Below are positions 24,340 to 35,800 of a stretch of DNA of 64,000 nt, in pieces; the stretch's first letter is position 1, and every line of letters starts with the position of its first letter. A program made the position numbers and the translations under genes. The notes under the pieces are model-generated. The model was not told the DNA's origin and searched no databases. It saw nothing but the letters and a program-made list of their open reading frames with translations. This stretch comes from Cheiracanthium punctorium. Its lineage: Eukaryota; Arthropoda; Arachnida; Araneae; Cheiracanthiidae. The DNA lies in the NCBI GenBank assembly GCA_038373885.1, contig JAWZYV010013163.1:558001-622000 (forward strand). Reading direction: 5' to 3'.

Positions 24340-25984
24340 TGAATTTTCTTCTTTGTAACGAAGTGTGTATATATACATAGAAATAACATTTAAAGTTCTT
24401 TTTACAGGGTTTCGCAAAATTATGTTAATAGTGATATCATCCTCAAATTCTCACCAGATTTCATAACGATACATCCCTAGACTTGACTACAGCGTTGGAA
24501 AGTATTTTATAACAGATGTGTTTAGCATGTCTATCTTTCTTCTTTAAAAGTTGCAAAGTATTTCGAAAGATGTGCTATTTAAACTTTGAAACACTGTTTT
24601 CTTTTGTAGATGCTTAAAAAACTAATCTTCCTTGTTAATGAAGAACTAATAACCTTAAAATCACCTTCACTTAAAAAAAGGACTTATACACTTAATATAA
24701 ATCAATTTATAAATGGTTTTCATTATGTTCTAATTGTTAGGTGTTCAGTATCAACAAAACTACCAACGCAAAAAGTTCTTAGTTTGAAATTTACGCATAA
24801 ATTTTGCAATGTTCATCATACATAAATGTAACAGAATTGTTTGAGCTTGAATAATTTTTCACTACACTGGATCTGCTTAAATAAAAAAATTAAATCATAA
24901 TTTTGTCCAATGGCACATCCTCTTTTAAATTAATAAGAATGTTTGTTGTTGATTCACAGTGTACATATTTCACAATACAGCATCCACTCCTGTTAAACCA
25001 TAAAGACAATAAATTGATATTGTTACCATATTACAGGTACGTTAAACAGTTGAATGCAAAACATGATTACAATTAATATCAATTTAGTCTCAAAAATCAA
25101 ATAAGTTTATTCTGCTTTCTTTTTTCCTTGTTTTGATAATCTCAAAAATTTTAATATTTAAAATAAATTACGAATAACAAGTAATGCAATTTACTTTATT
25201 TCCGCTATTAAATTGTGTTCATTAAATACTTTTCTCCGCATAGTCCTTAACTAAATATTGTTCCAGTGTAGTGTGTTTATTAATTGCATATTGTATGTTT
25301 TAATATTTGCGAGCATAGTACGATAATACTAATTTAGTCCGAAAGATTACAAGATTACAAACATAAAAAATATACAATGTATAAGTAAAAGTTAATCGTT
25401 AAGTAAAAGTTAATCACTAAATAACATACCAGGAAAAGTTTGTGATAAAAAAGTTTAGTGGCGAAAGTGAAGTAAATTAATCATTAGCCACATTTCTTTT
25501 TCAGTTTTAAATTTGTGAGGCTGTTAAAGCCGGAAATATAAGAAAATATATGAATAAATATATTTTGCAGAAAGCTTTAAAAGACCGCTTTTTCCAAATA
25601 CCTACCCAGAAAGTATTTTCATTTTAAATTAAATTAAAAAATATGAATAAATTAAGAAATAAACATTTTTTACCTGTTTATTGTTTTATTTTTTAAATAT
25701 TTATTTCTTGTAAAATGCTTTTCACTCAGACATTTTAAAAGTAGCACTAGGGTTTGTTATTTTATTACGGTTTCTATTATTATTATTTCGTTTTTATTCA
25801 TTTATATTTTTATGATGAAAAAATGTATAAATATTTTGATGAAGAGGTTTTTCTCGAGAATAGGTAAAATTTTAATCTCAACCCAACCTTAGAAAAACTT
25901 ACATATGTCTAGTTAATTTATAGCGGATTACTTACAACAAAATATTTTGAAATGCATGTTCAAGGAATGCCGTCGCAGCTTAAA
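24340..25984. other. No gene seen
   Basis: Very AT-rich DNA. The 71-codon plus-strand frame at 24,610-24,825 is unrecognised. Confidence 0.5.
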
Positions 25985-27936
25985 TCTAATATATAAAATT
26001 CTCCTGTCACAGTGTTAGTCACCTAACTCCTCCGAAACCACTCGACCAATTTTAATGAAATTTTCTATGTATATTCGTTAGGTCATAGAATAGGTTTTTA
26101 ACTATGTCTCATACCCCTAAGTCATAAGGGCGGCCCACCCCAAAATGTTTAGCCCCCGTGTGCTTTTTTTTTCAATCAGGATTTCTGTGTAGTCATTAGC
26201 GTGTCGAGTCACTTTTCAAATGTGTTTGCCAGATAATGTGGAGAGGGGGGGGGGGGGAGAAGTTAATAAAATGTTGAAAGTCGCACAAGGTTTGAAATTT
26301 TTGATAATTGATCGCTAAATAGGGTGCCAAAACGCGACAATTTATTATAAATATATTTCGCGTATAGTTAGTAAACGCCTGGCGTATATTGTAAAAGAGT
26401 TTTATTAGGCGATTTTAATATAGATTTCTATTCCGAAGAAGTGCTCTGTGGAACAAGAAAGGAAAACACGGTACATTCAAGGATTATGATGTCCATTCAA
26501 AACAGTATTTAAAATGTCTGTGCGGTACAGTTGGAATATGCCTACAGGAAGAATATGCTTGGTGAAGATTGTAATACAGTTTCAGTAGGCGATTTTAAGA
26601 TAGATTTCGATTCCAAAGATGTGTTTTATGGTACAAGAAAGAGTTGATTCCTATTATAGCGCCCCCACTCTCGCCAACCTAAAAAATTCCCGTACTTTGG
26701 CGAGCTTTGCAGTCATGGGTCTCTGGGAGTTATGCACAAGTTTCAACGGTACATACGTATTTTCCAGGCGGTCCGCCAAGACAAGCAATTTTTTCACCAA
26801 GATAAATGCCGGGCACATGAAATTGTTGATGGTTTGGAATACGATTGGCAATGTATTTAAAATCTATGAAAAAGTAGTTTGGCGGAAGTGACCGCCGAGT
26901 TAATACGTAAGTACCGTTCCAACGCACCCAAAAGAACTAGGTGATAGCTAAAGTAAACAAACTAGCGATATAGTTAAGGAATTTGAAGACATTTAATTAT
27001 TAAAACTACATTAATTGGTAATCCAAAATAAATAAAAATGTAACGGCATGCTGTACTTACATGTTGTTCCAAATCGCCATTTTAATTCTAAATTACGATT
27101 TCTACATAAATGCAAAAAATCGTCATGTTAACTGCATATGTTTAATTCTCGCCTCCTTGGCGAGAGTCGAGGCGTTAAAGTAGGAAACAATATATAAAAC
27201 GGTGAAGTATAGTTGTGATATACTTAGCGAAGATTGTAAAATAGTTTTAGTAGGCGATTTTAAGATAGATTTCGATTCCAAAGATGGGTTTTATAAAATA
27301 AGGAAGAAAAATACAGCACAGTCATGAGTAATGATAACACTTTCCAACTTAATGGAATAAGGACGAAAAATAGGGACGACGCATAAATTATGATACGATT
27401 TTAATATATAGCACTATAGTGCGTATTTAAAATCTGAAAGTGTTTCAGATTTTCATCCTTTTTTTTTGGGGGGGGGGGGAATTTTTAATGGAATGGCTAT
27501 GAATAAGTCTCAAGGCCAAATTATGTCTGTTTGTGGATTAGATTTGAGCACGCCATGTTTTTCACACGGACAGTTATACGTGGCATGCTCTCGAGTGGGC
27601 AAACCATACAGTGGGCATCCAGTTTGTTTGTGTTATGTAAAGATGGGATAACAAAAAATATTGTATACTCTATTGCGTTAAGGGATTGATATTATTTTTT
27701 AGTAAAATTAATGTAATTAGCGATATATATAAATTTAAAGAATAAATTACAATGAATTAAAAATATATGTTTGCTATTGTGTTATTTTTATATTCCAGCA
27801 TCGTTCACAGCGCTCCATGCCTCTTCCACTCATATACCACATCCTCACAAACTTACAATAAGTTAGTCATTTCTTTCTACTAAAATAATCCTAGGAATAA
27901 TTCATATGGCAAAACAACGTTTGCCGGGTCAGCTAG
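25985..27936 (+). mobile_element. Helitron with helicase remnant, 1,952 bp
   Basis: The 5' end is TCTAATATATAAAATTCTC after a host A, a terminus common among arthropod Helitrons. The 3' end has a perfect hairpin GGCAAA-ACAACG-TTTGCC (27,908-27,925), then GGGTCAG and CTAG before a host T. A helicase C-terminal remnant lies at 27,490-27,651. A TAGGCGATTTTAAGATAGAT unit occurs three times (about 26,406, 26,587 and 27,250). Most of the Rep/helicase gene is lost. The open frames at 26,619-26,927 on both strands are filler sequence. Confidence 0.8.
27490..27651 (+). pseudogene. Helitron Rep/helicase C-terminal fragment
   Basis: About 50 codons match the end of the Pif1-like SF1 helicase domain of Helitron transposases: an AMNKSQGQ motif (motif V region), then [20 protein letters not shown] (motif VI). 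The frame ends soon after. The preceding Rep nuclease and helicase motifs I-IV are not found upstream; a poly-G run directly precedes the fragment. It lies inside the delimited Helitron, which explains its presence. It is a non-functional fragment. Confidence 0.85.
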
Positions 27937-27937
27937 T

Positions 27938-28646
27938 AAAATATATAAATAATTAAACGGCGATAAATTTTAAAACTGAAATATCAGAGGGTCGCTTTCG
28001 TCTCAATGAGGTCCTTTTTTTTTAATGGAACCTTACTTTTATTAATCAATAATATAGTGGCCACGCCATATCAGGAGATCCGGCTCAGCCACTTGATTGA
28101 TCTACTAGAAATGATCAGGAAATTAATTTCCAGACTTATAATTTCATTAAGAAAAAAAAATACCTTAAACTATGTGCAGTTTTTTTTTTTTTTTTTAATT
28201 CTGCAAAAGGCTAGATGAAGTCAGACTGGGGGCTTTGTTCTGCAGTAACCATAAAGGAAAAGTGATTGCTTCTTTCGTGAAGATTCTATGAGCTAATATA
28301 AGCAGAGTTCTTGAACCGACTTCGTACTTCATGAGACGACGTTTGTATCTTATCGCCAATGCGCAACATTGTAGCGCGGCGTCTCATGTGGAGCTGAGGA
28401 TGTCCTCGCAATATTTTTACCTCTATTTCAGCACTTTCACTGCTAGTCGCAAAAAAAAAATAAAAAAAAATAAATGACAAATGGTCCCACCGCTGAAAAA
28501 GTGCAGCCGTTGACATTTATACATTTAACTACCAACAACACGGCGGTAGATCGGATAACCCATCTGTGGCCTCAGAGCTAATGAAGTTTTCTGACACAGC
28601 TGGCTGTGCGGAGATATTCGATCAACCGCCATATTGTTATCAGTTA
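27938..28646. other. Diverged MITE sequence, no gene
   Basis: From about 28,490 the text (GCTGAAAAAGTGCAGCCGTT, TTTAACTACCAACAACACGG, then CACAGCTGGCTGTGCGG) is a diverged inner part of the TTAA-MITE seen at 31,560-32,252. Before that the sequence is AT-rich and unassigned. The 76-codon minus-strand frame at 28,286-28,516 is not a gene. Confidence 0.45.
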
Positions 28647-28648
28647 AC

Positions 28649-28773
28649 CCTTTAACGCGCAGTGTTCCCGCTCAGGGAACACCAAACTCTGACGTTTTGA
28701 CTGGTTCCAGTCAATTTGAATAGATTTGATTTCTATAAAAATAGTTCTATAAAAATAGATTTCTATAAAAATA
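28649..28773 (+). mobile_element. Truncated TTAA-flanked MITE end (piggyBac-like)
   Basis: Starts TTAA|CCCTTTAACGCGCAGTGTTC and follows the left arm of the MITE at 31,560-32,252 up to GATTTCTATAAAAATA, where an internal duplication of CTATAAAAATAG occurs. It stops exactly at the Helitron terminus at 28,774. The right remainder does not resume after the Helitron. Confidence 0.6.
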
Positions 28774-28889
28774 CTAGCTGAAGTACCCGTTCTTCGCACG
28801 GGAATGAATGGACTTTTTGATATTACGATTTGTGGTGATTACTATTAATTGTAATAAGCAAATATAGCAAAGTGGATATCGCGTTATAT

Positions 28890-29750
28890 TGTGTCCAATA
28901 ATCATGCATACCGAATTGCAAGGCAATCGTTTGTACGGTGCAGAAGGCCATGCGGCGTAGCGCAATCTAGCGGCGAGTTTTAGCAAAACGGATACGGCGA
29001 AAATATTTTTCGCATTCAGATATCGATGTATGCGAATTTTCATGACTATCGGCTGGACAGTCCTGAAGTTCATGTGTTGACGCGACATCTAGTGGCAAGT
29101 TATAGGAAAATGGATAGCGCCAAACTCTTCCCCGTGTTCAAATATCTATGTATACCTATTTCATAGCGATCATTTGCACAGTCAAGAAGTGATACACTGC
29201 AGGGCCATCTAGTGGTTGAATAAAGTAATGATTTGCTACATCGCCGTCAAGTGGCGAGTTATAGCAAAATGGATAACGCCAAAATATTCTCATTGTTCAA
29301 ATAGCTATGTATACTGATTTTCATAGCGACCGTTTGAATGGTCAAGAATTTGGCCTGCTGCAGCGTCATCTAGTGGCGAGTTAAAATAATAATGCATTGC
29401 AGTGTCATCTAGTGGTGAGTAACATCAAAAGGAACGCAGTTAGAATATATTCTTCGTGCTCAAATGTGTAAGTATAAAAAAATTTATGCCGATTGGTCGA
29501 ACGGTATAGAAGTTGATGCTTTGCAGCGCCATTTAGCGGCAAGTTACAGCAAAATGGATAGTGAAAAATATTCTCCGTGTTCTAATATTCGCGTGTACCA
29601 AATTTCATCGAAATGGGTTGGACGATATTCGCATAGCCAACGGCTAAACGGAATAGAATTCAACGTTGTGCTGCGGCACCAAGTGGCAAGTTAAGGAAAA
29701 CGGATAGCATAAAAACCTTCTCCATCATAAAAGACTTAGGTGAACCAAAT
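28890..29750. repeat. Degenerate tandem array, ~125-bp units
   Basis: About six units contain GCGCCATCTAGTGGCGAGTT, then TAGCAAAATGGATAGCGCCA, AATATTCTCCGTGTTCAAAT and a TTTCATAGCGATCGTTTG-like block. Units are incomplete and diverged. A related inverted stretch lies at 58,740-58,985. The frames at 29,464-29,694 and 28,774-29,088 are repeat translations. Confidence 0.7.
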
Positions 29751-30552
29751 TTCATCGTGCAACGGTGCTCAACGGTGCTGGAGGTTTTCAACCTCATAAA
29801 CACATACCAACATTCATTTTTATCTATAACCACTGTTATTATATATACCAGTCTCAAATAAAATCCAGTTTCAAATCTAAGCCTCGCCAAAGTGCCAACA
29901 AACGCCATTTTGCAAGAGTTTTTTCAGGGAATCATTCGAAGCATTGACTTAGCAGCAATCAATATGGGAAATGGTTCGACCGCCAAAGAGTAGCACCATT
30001 TATTTGAATATTGGAATCCCTTAATACAGGCGATTTTTTTTAAATTATCAACTATAATGTGTTTTATTCATCGTTACTCCGATGTACTAAATGAGAAGGT
30101 GAATTTTCTGAAATTTGGCGGAATTCCCCCAACTTAAATCAATGTACTCAATTGGCGAGAATTCTGAAGTTAGATCGCTTGAAATCCCTTAATAAATGCA
30201 TTATTTTTCACGGATCATTAAAATTTAACGCTGTATTCTAATAAAACCTTTGCACTTGTTTTCAAAAATCTATTTCCTTAAGCTCTCAATAAATTGCGCC
30301 AAGCCGAAAACTGGGCAAACCGCTAGAACTCACTTACTCAAAATCCATATTTCAGCCATTTTATTTTTTCGCCAAACTAAAAAAATTTACACATTAGCCT
30401 CGGAAATCTTCAAATCTTATTGTTTTGCGTGTAAAGCATTACATTTCTGCTCTGATTTCCCATGCACACGATATTATAATTTAAAAAAAAATAACCTTAC
30501 GAATATAAACTAACAAAAAAAATCATTATTATTCTTTTATTTTTACTCTCAG

Positions 30553-31290
30553 AATTTAAAACATTTTATTCGGCAAAATCGCCACACATGGCAACCACGA
30601 TCCTTATTTCACGCTTCTTTCACTACAGGGGTTACAATTACGAAAAGATTTTTGCGTGAAGAGCATAAAAAATCTCTTAAATTCCGGGAACGGGTGGACT
30701 TTCAAAGTTTTAAAGTGGACTGCGATTTATTCTATATTATTTTACATATATGTGCTAAATTTCAGGCCGATAGGTCCGTTTTTGTGGATTTGTATACGAA
30801 CGACATTTTATTCGGCAAAATCGCCACACTTGGCAACCACGATCCTTATTTCACACTTTTTTCACTACAGGGGTTACAATTACGGAAAGATTTTTGCGTG
30901 AAGAGCATAAAAAATCGCTTAAATTCCGGAAACGGGTGGACTTTCAAAGTTTTAAAGTGGACTACGATTTATTCTATATTATTTTACATATCTGTGCTAA
31001 ATTTCAGGCCGATAGGTCCATTTTTGTGGATTTGTATACGAACGACATTTTATTCGGCAAAATCGCCACACATGGCAACCACGATCATTATTTCCCACTT
31101 TTTTCACTACAGGGGTTACAATTACGGAAAGATTTTTGCGTGAAGAGCATAAAAAATCTCTTAAATTCCGGGACCGGGTGGACTTTCAAAGTTTTAAAGT
31201 GGACTATGAGTTATTCTATATTATTTTACATATCTGTACTAAATTTCAGGCCGATAGGTCCATTTTTGTGGATTTGTATACGAATCAAAT
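30553..31290. repeat. 242-bp tandem repeat, three units
   Basis: The phrases ATTTTATTCGGCAAAATCGC and GGGTTACAATTACG recur at a period of 242-244 bp (for example from 30,562, 30,806 and 31,048). Units are over 90% alike by eye, much closer than the ~125-bp array beside them, so amplification is more recent. Because 242 is not a multiple of three, each unit is read in a different frame, and the apparent proteins are artefacts. Confidence 0.85.
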
Positions 31291-31360
31291 CCACAAACAA
31301 ACAAACAAACAAACAAACAGAATTTCATTTTTATTTATATTTCATTTTTATTTATAAGAT

Positions 31361-31555
31361 AGCCCGATCTATTGGTTTCGAATCCTACGTGAGAGTGTGA
31401 TAATGCCTTTTCGCTTATCGGAGAGATTTTTTGCCCCCCCCCTCTCTTTCTTAGCTTCGAGATCTTCAGATCGATAGGAAGGATTTCGGATAGAATTAAA
31501 AATAGGGATAAACTGCTAGTGTTTCAGGAATTTTAACTTTTGACAAGAAAAAGCT
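31361..31555. repeat. MITE flank shared in inverted copy at 39,678-39,870
   Basis: This 195-bp stretch (ATAGCCCGATCTATTGG, TTCGAATCCTACGTGAGAGT, TCGAGATCTTCAGATCGATA, TTTTGACAAGAAAAAGCTTT) appears as its reverse complement at 39,678-39,870, in both places next to the same end of the TTAA-MITE. Flank and MITE thus form one inverted duplication about 7.5 kb apart. Confidence 0.75.
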
Positions 31556-31559
31556 TTAA

Positions 31560-32252
31560 CCCTTTAACGCGCAGTATTCCCGCTCTGAGAATACCAAACT
31601 CTGACGTTTGGACTGTTGCCAGTCACGGAGAATAGATGTGATTTCTATAAAAACAGTCGCGGGTGACATAGTTCCACGAGAATCCTTTACTTTTTAGCAC
31701 GTCATTCCCCGTAAAAAAATGGTCACGATTATTTTTAACAGCACTGACATCTGCTGAAAAATGGAAGAATGCGAGAACAGCTGGATAGATTACCCAATGC
31801 TGAAAAATGGGCAGCCGTTGCCATCGCTCGACTTAACTACCAGCAAGATGGCGGATGATTCTTCGCGTGCCACCGATCTAGAGACCCTTTTTTGAAGCAG
31901 CTGGCTGTGCCGCACAGCCAGCTGCTACTTTTTTTAAGTATGAATTTTCTACTTTTAAGCACTACCAATTTTCCCTATTTACAAAAAAGTAGCGAAACGA
32001 CTGTGTTAATTATTTTTATTCATAATTATTTGTAGTTGAATTTCAAATTTATATTTCTTTTACGTAAGAGGAAACTTACTAATTAAAAGTCAGGTTTCTG
32101 TGCCGCACAGCCAGCTGCGTCAAAAAAGGGTCTCTAGATCGGTGGCCGCGATGAACGTTTCGATCGTCCGCTATATTGCAAAGTAGTTAATTCGAGCGAT
32201 GGCAACGGCTGCACTTTTTTTCAGCATTGGGAAAGGGTTGCGCCTGAAAGGG
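31560..32252. mobile_element. TTAA-flanked palindromic MITE with inserted segment
   Basis: Starts TTAA|CCCTTTAACGCGCAGTATTC and ends GGGTTGCGCCTGAAAGGG|TTAA, i.e. termini CCCTTT at TTAA sites as in piggyBac-type elements. The two arms meet at a palindrome CAGCTGGCTGTGCCGCACAG. A 171-bp foreign segment (31,927-32,097) lies at the centre, and the CACAGCCAGCTG stretch is repeated on its far side. No coding capacity. Related copies: 28,649; 39,270; 57,139; 61,639. Confidence 0.75.
31927..32097. repeat. 171-bp segment also present at 36,286-36,456
   Basis: The segment from ACTTTTTTTAA to AAAGTCAGGTTT is nearly identical and of equal length to 36,286-36,456, in the same orientation. Here it sits exactly in the MITE centre; at the other site no MITE sequence surrounds it. 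Confidence 0.85.
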
Positions 32253-32594
32253 TTAAGTGGACTGATGCCAATGGCTGCATTCTTTGAACGTTGGGCAGTC
32301 TATCACAGTTGGTGTTCTATATTGTGAAAATGTTCGCGCTTCGAAGGGTTACAGTGAAATAAAAGTGCATGCATACTTTTTTGCATACTTTTACCTTATC
32401 GTATTTCTATATAAATGAAAGCTTATCTACTTTTTATATACAAAAATTTGCTTTATCTTGTTTTGATATTTCTCATCGCATTGCTTTTGCTGTTGAAAAT
32501 AATGAAAGTAATATAATAAAAATAAAAACTAATGTGTTAAAATGCAGTTTAAGTTACATTGAATATAAACTAGAATATATTTTCCCCGAGAAAC

Positions 32595-33330
32595 AAGTTG
32601 TCCAAGATATCAGATATTCAATTAAATGTACCCTTGGCAGATTCTTTATCCATATATGCATAAATATATTTATTTTCCACTTTAAAGTAAATAAAGTAAA
32701 AGTAATAAAGATATCTCCTCCAATCCAATAAACGAAAAATATACATTTTAGGCGGAACACTTAAATGGAGAATAAATACATTACTTTAAAAAGTAAAATA
32801 CATTATATTTGCATAAAAAATAATAAAAAGAATTACCCTTTCCTCTTCTAGACCATTACAGCATGGAGAATGAATGTCGAATTTCCCCTCAACTCTTTCT
32901 TTTATCCTCCTTTAAATACCTATCTCAACCGAAGAGATGAATATCTGAAAGAAATTTGAGAAGGGAGTCTTTTCTTTGAATACGATTTGGCATTCTCAGA
33001 AAGGGAATACACACACAAAAAAAAGTTAAAAAGTAAGAAATACGAAGGTTCGCCAATGCAGACTTTTACAGATCGCCGGGTATGTAAATTCGCCCAGTAA
33101 GAAGACCTGGGTTAATTTTTTTCATTTTCGTGTTCTTGGCATTTTTTTCTTCATCCTAGTATATATCTTAGTTTTTATTTTCTTTGGGGATGTGTTTAAA
33201 ATGCGTAAATTTTTATGAAGCACCTGTCTTTCAATACATTTTGAATATAGTCGGAAGATGGTGTTCCTCTCTCTACTGTAATCCCTTTCTTTATCTTTTT
33301 TAAGCAGCCAAGGTTTATTGAGAACAAATT
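32595..33330 (+). repeat. Segmental duplication, copy B (first block)
   Basis: Direct counterpart of 21,860-22,600. The shared order includes TTTGCATAAAAAATAATAAA, GCATGGAGAATGAATGTC, a TACCTATCTCA block, GGCATT-TCAGAAAG, CAGATCGCCGGGTATGTAAA and TGTGTTCTTGGCA. Many substitutions and indels show it is old. It ends close to the MITE at 33,338. Confidence 0.65.
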
Positions 33331-33337
33331 GATTTAA

Positions 33338-33612
33338 CCCATTTGTGCCTGGATATTTTTGCCACTTTTCCCGATTTTTGCTAATCCAGCAAATAACAGA
33401 TAAATTTCTGATGTCAACTTCTTGAAAAAGGATGATTTCTTTTAAAATCATTACGTATAAAAATTGAAATGTCAGCATCCTATTTGGTCAAGTAGAAATA
33501 TTTTGTGGAATTGAGGTTCAATACTCGTGAATAAAGGTTAGGAAAAATAAATAACGTTTTCGACTGATAGCGAAAATGCCGTCCCAAAAAAGGGACGCTA
33601 GGCATAAATGGG
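33338..33612. mobile_element. Second TTAA-flanked MITE family, 275 bp
   Basis: Termini CCCATTTGTGCCTGG and CTAGGCATAAATGGG are inverted repeats bounded by TTAA at 33,334-33,337 and 33,613-33,616. The end sequence and TTAA target fit a piggyBac-type non-autonomous element. It is absent at the corresponding place in duplication copy A. The minus-strand frames at 33,122-33,709 cross it and are not genes. Confidence 0.7.
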
Positions 33613-34322
33613 TTAATATGTATGTTTGAAACAATAAAATGGGGGGAAAATGAATTAAGAGAGAGATAAAGTACAAGCACTTCATTTTAAATAAATCACA
33701 GAAAACCAAATAAAATAAGTTTCTGTAAACATCCCTTCTTTTGAACTCTCCGAAGTTTATAGATAACTATATAATTTGTAGATATTGATGTTTGTAATAT
33801 TGATGATATAATTTGTAGTTCTGAAGTAATGGGAAAGTAACAGTGGATTAGAATAAATTTATAGGTATTTTAATAATTAACATCACACACACACGCACAC
33901 ACACAAGTAAAAACATTTTAGCTGGGGTTCCTTGGGTTTGATCAAAACTTTTAGCATTTAACATTCGAAAAAAATTGTCATTTTGCACAAATTTTTGTAA
34001 AATAAGTAATAAAATCATGTTATAAAAATTTGAACTTCCATGCATGGTTAACAATTTTAACCAATACTGATATTTTAAGTCTAAAACATAACAGTATTGT
34101 TTCATAATACCAAAGCTCAAGCTCTCACAGACATCTCACAGGCTCTCCACAACCAGAAGCAAGACTGACTTGAACGGGATAGCCCACTTCCTTTTGTAGA
34201 TGACGCAGAAACTATTAGAAATTTCTGGAATAAACTTTTTCTCGAAACATCCCAATAAAGCGCAAATTTTGATTACGTAATAGAGCAATATTATGCTGCT
34301 ATGTAAAGGTCATGCAGGAAAA

Positions 34323-35506
34323 CTAGCTTCACAAGCCCCATTGGTAAAATCACGCCAAGTCACCAAGTTTGGTGACATTTTGACGAAATATTGCCAAATT
34401 TAAAAAATTATAAGTCCCCAAAAGTGATGTTATCTAAGGCCTACGGGCAATATTTCTCCAGATTTCAAGAAAACATTATATTAATCAAAGGGGGAAACCC
34501 AAAACTTCATATCTCTCGTTCTAGTCAACCTATTTTGATGCAACAAAATACAAAATTTAACTATTTCACTCGTAGAATACGAATTGTAAACTATTTAAAA
34601 CCCCAGAATATCGAGTTGAAGAGTTTACACACAGCACTTAAAAATCAGCTTATAATAATAATCGTGAATTTCTTAGTTTAATTCTATAAGTTTGCCTAAA
34701 AATATCGCCTCCTTGAGTTAAAAAAGAGCAGGAATAAATGCATTAAAATTGCAGCGTAATTTTTACGTATCTTAAAGCAATTTACGTCATAGATCCTCAC
34801 TTGCGAATTGAAAATCCTGTGTAAACTTAAAAACTCTATCGATAGGTTGAAAAAAAAAACTCTTTTCTAATCCTTCCTGTGGCAACTCTACATAAATTCT
34901 AGTGTCATGATTTATTAACGTAATGGCGCAAGATCTCCGCATTGATACTATTAAATTCTAAACATTATGTTACATTAAAATCTGTAAAAAATCACCTAAT
35001 TTATGTAACTTTTTCGTTTATATTTTAAAAGAGGGAAAAAGGAATGTTTCACAATTTGTCAAAATATTAAAAAGTTATGACGGATAGAATTCAAGATGAT
35101 ACTGTTTTAACATTAAATGTTCTAAAAAATCGTCAAAAAAGATAATTACTATAAAAAAATTCCTAAAAATCTTCAATTTATGCTACATATTCAGAAAAAA
35201 CTGTTTTTAAAAGAAAATTTTCTCCTCTATCCGATGATAGAAATGGCTTTTGATGCAAGCGTAATTACCGCCGTTATTACGAATTAGGTGAGAAAAAATG
35301 CCAAAAATCGCATAAAACATAAAATAAAAAAAATCCAGGCCGAATTTTGAAAAAATCGCTTCGAGGCGCATAACTTCATGTTAAGAACTTCCTAAGTACC
35401 AAATTTGGTAATTCTACGTGTAGCCGTTTATCCGTGACACCGCCGATAGACACACACACAGACAGATCCACATACATCTTCTTTTATAATAAGTAAGTAG
35501 AGAAGA
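34323..35506 (-). mobile_element. Probable Helitron, 1,184 bp
   Basis: On the minus strand it begins TCTTCTCTACTTACTTATTA (TC after a host A) and ends CTAG before a host T. The 5' part (TTATTATAAAAGAAGATG, then a TCTGTCTGTGTGTGTGTC tract) resembles 44,143-44,800. The 3' hairpin is weak (GCTTCACAAGC, or a stronger GTCACC-AAGTTT-GGTGAC farther in). The 96-codon frame at 34,391-34,681 lies inside it and is not recognised. Confidence 0.5.
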
Positions 35507-35559
35507 TAACGTAATGTAAGCGAATACGTAAAAAATTCATGTACGATTACAGCACATAC

Positions 35560-35800
35560 TTTTGAATTCTTTATGAAAGTTTTATTGTCCAAATGGATTT
35601 TTCTTCGTAAAAGACAAGTTCTTTTTCAATTGTGTCAGGATCAATTATGGTCACAAAAGAATTTACGGAATGCATTTTTTGACATTTTAAAGGATAATTG
35701 CCATACTTCAGAGCTTAGCACAAATACCTGAAAGTAGGCTTTTTTTTTTTTTTTTTTTTTTGGATAAGGTACAGATTCTGCACAGGGTTTAAGGAAACAA
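35560..35800 (+). repeat. Segmental duplication, copy B (second block)
   Basis: Counterpart of 23,615-23,860, with about 85-90% identity by eye across AAAGTTTTATTGTCCAAATG, AAGACAAGTTCTTTTTCAAT and GGATCAATTATGGTCACAAA. A ~25-base T run at about 35,737-35,760 replaces the TTTTTGTTTCTTTCAGG of copy A. Confidence 0.65.

Larger units (their letters stand above)
28774..31359 (-). mobile_element. Helitron carrying two tandem arrays, 2,586 bp
   Basis: On the minus strand the 5' end is TCTTATAAATAAAAATGAAA after a host A. The 3' end has a hairpin CCCGT-GCGAAGA-ACGGG (28,786-28,802), then TACTTCAG and CTAG before a host T. It holds a degenerate ~125-bp array (28,890-29,750), a 242-bp array (30,553-31,290) and a (CAAA)n tract near the 5' end. 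No Rep/helicase sequence remains. The long plus-strand frames at 30,652-31,400 come from the array. Confidence 0.7.

Noticed and set aside
30652..31400. Long plus-strand frames of up to 168 codons repeating a LKFRxRVDFQSFKVD segment
   Set aside because: They are translations of a 242-bp tandem repeat; the period is not a multiple of three, so units fall in different frames. They lie inside a Helitron.
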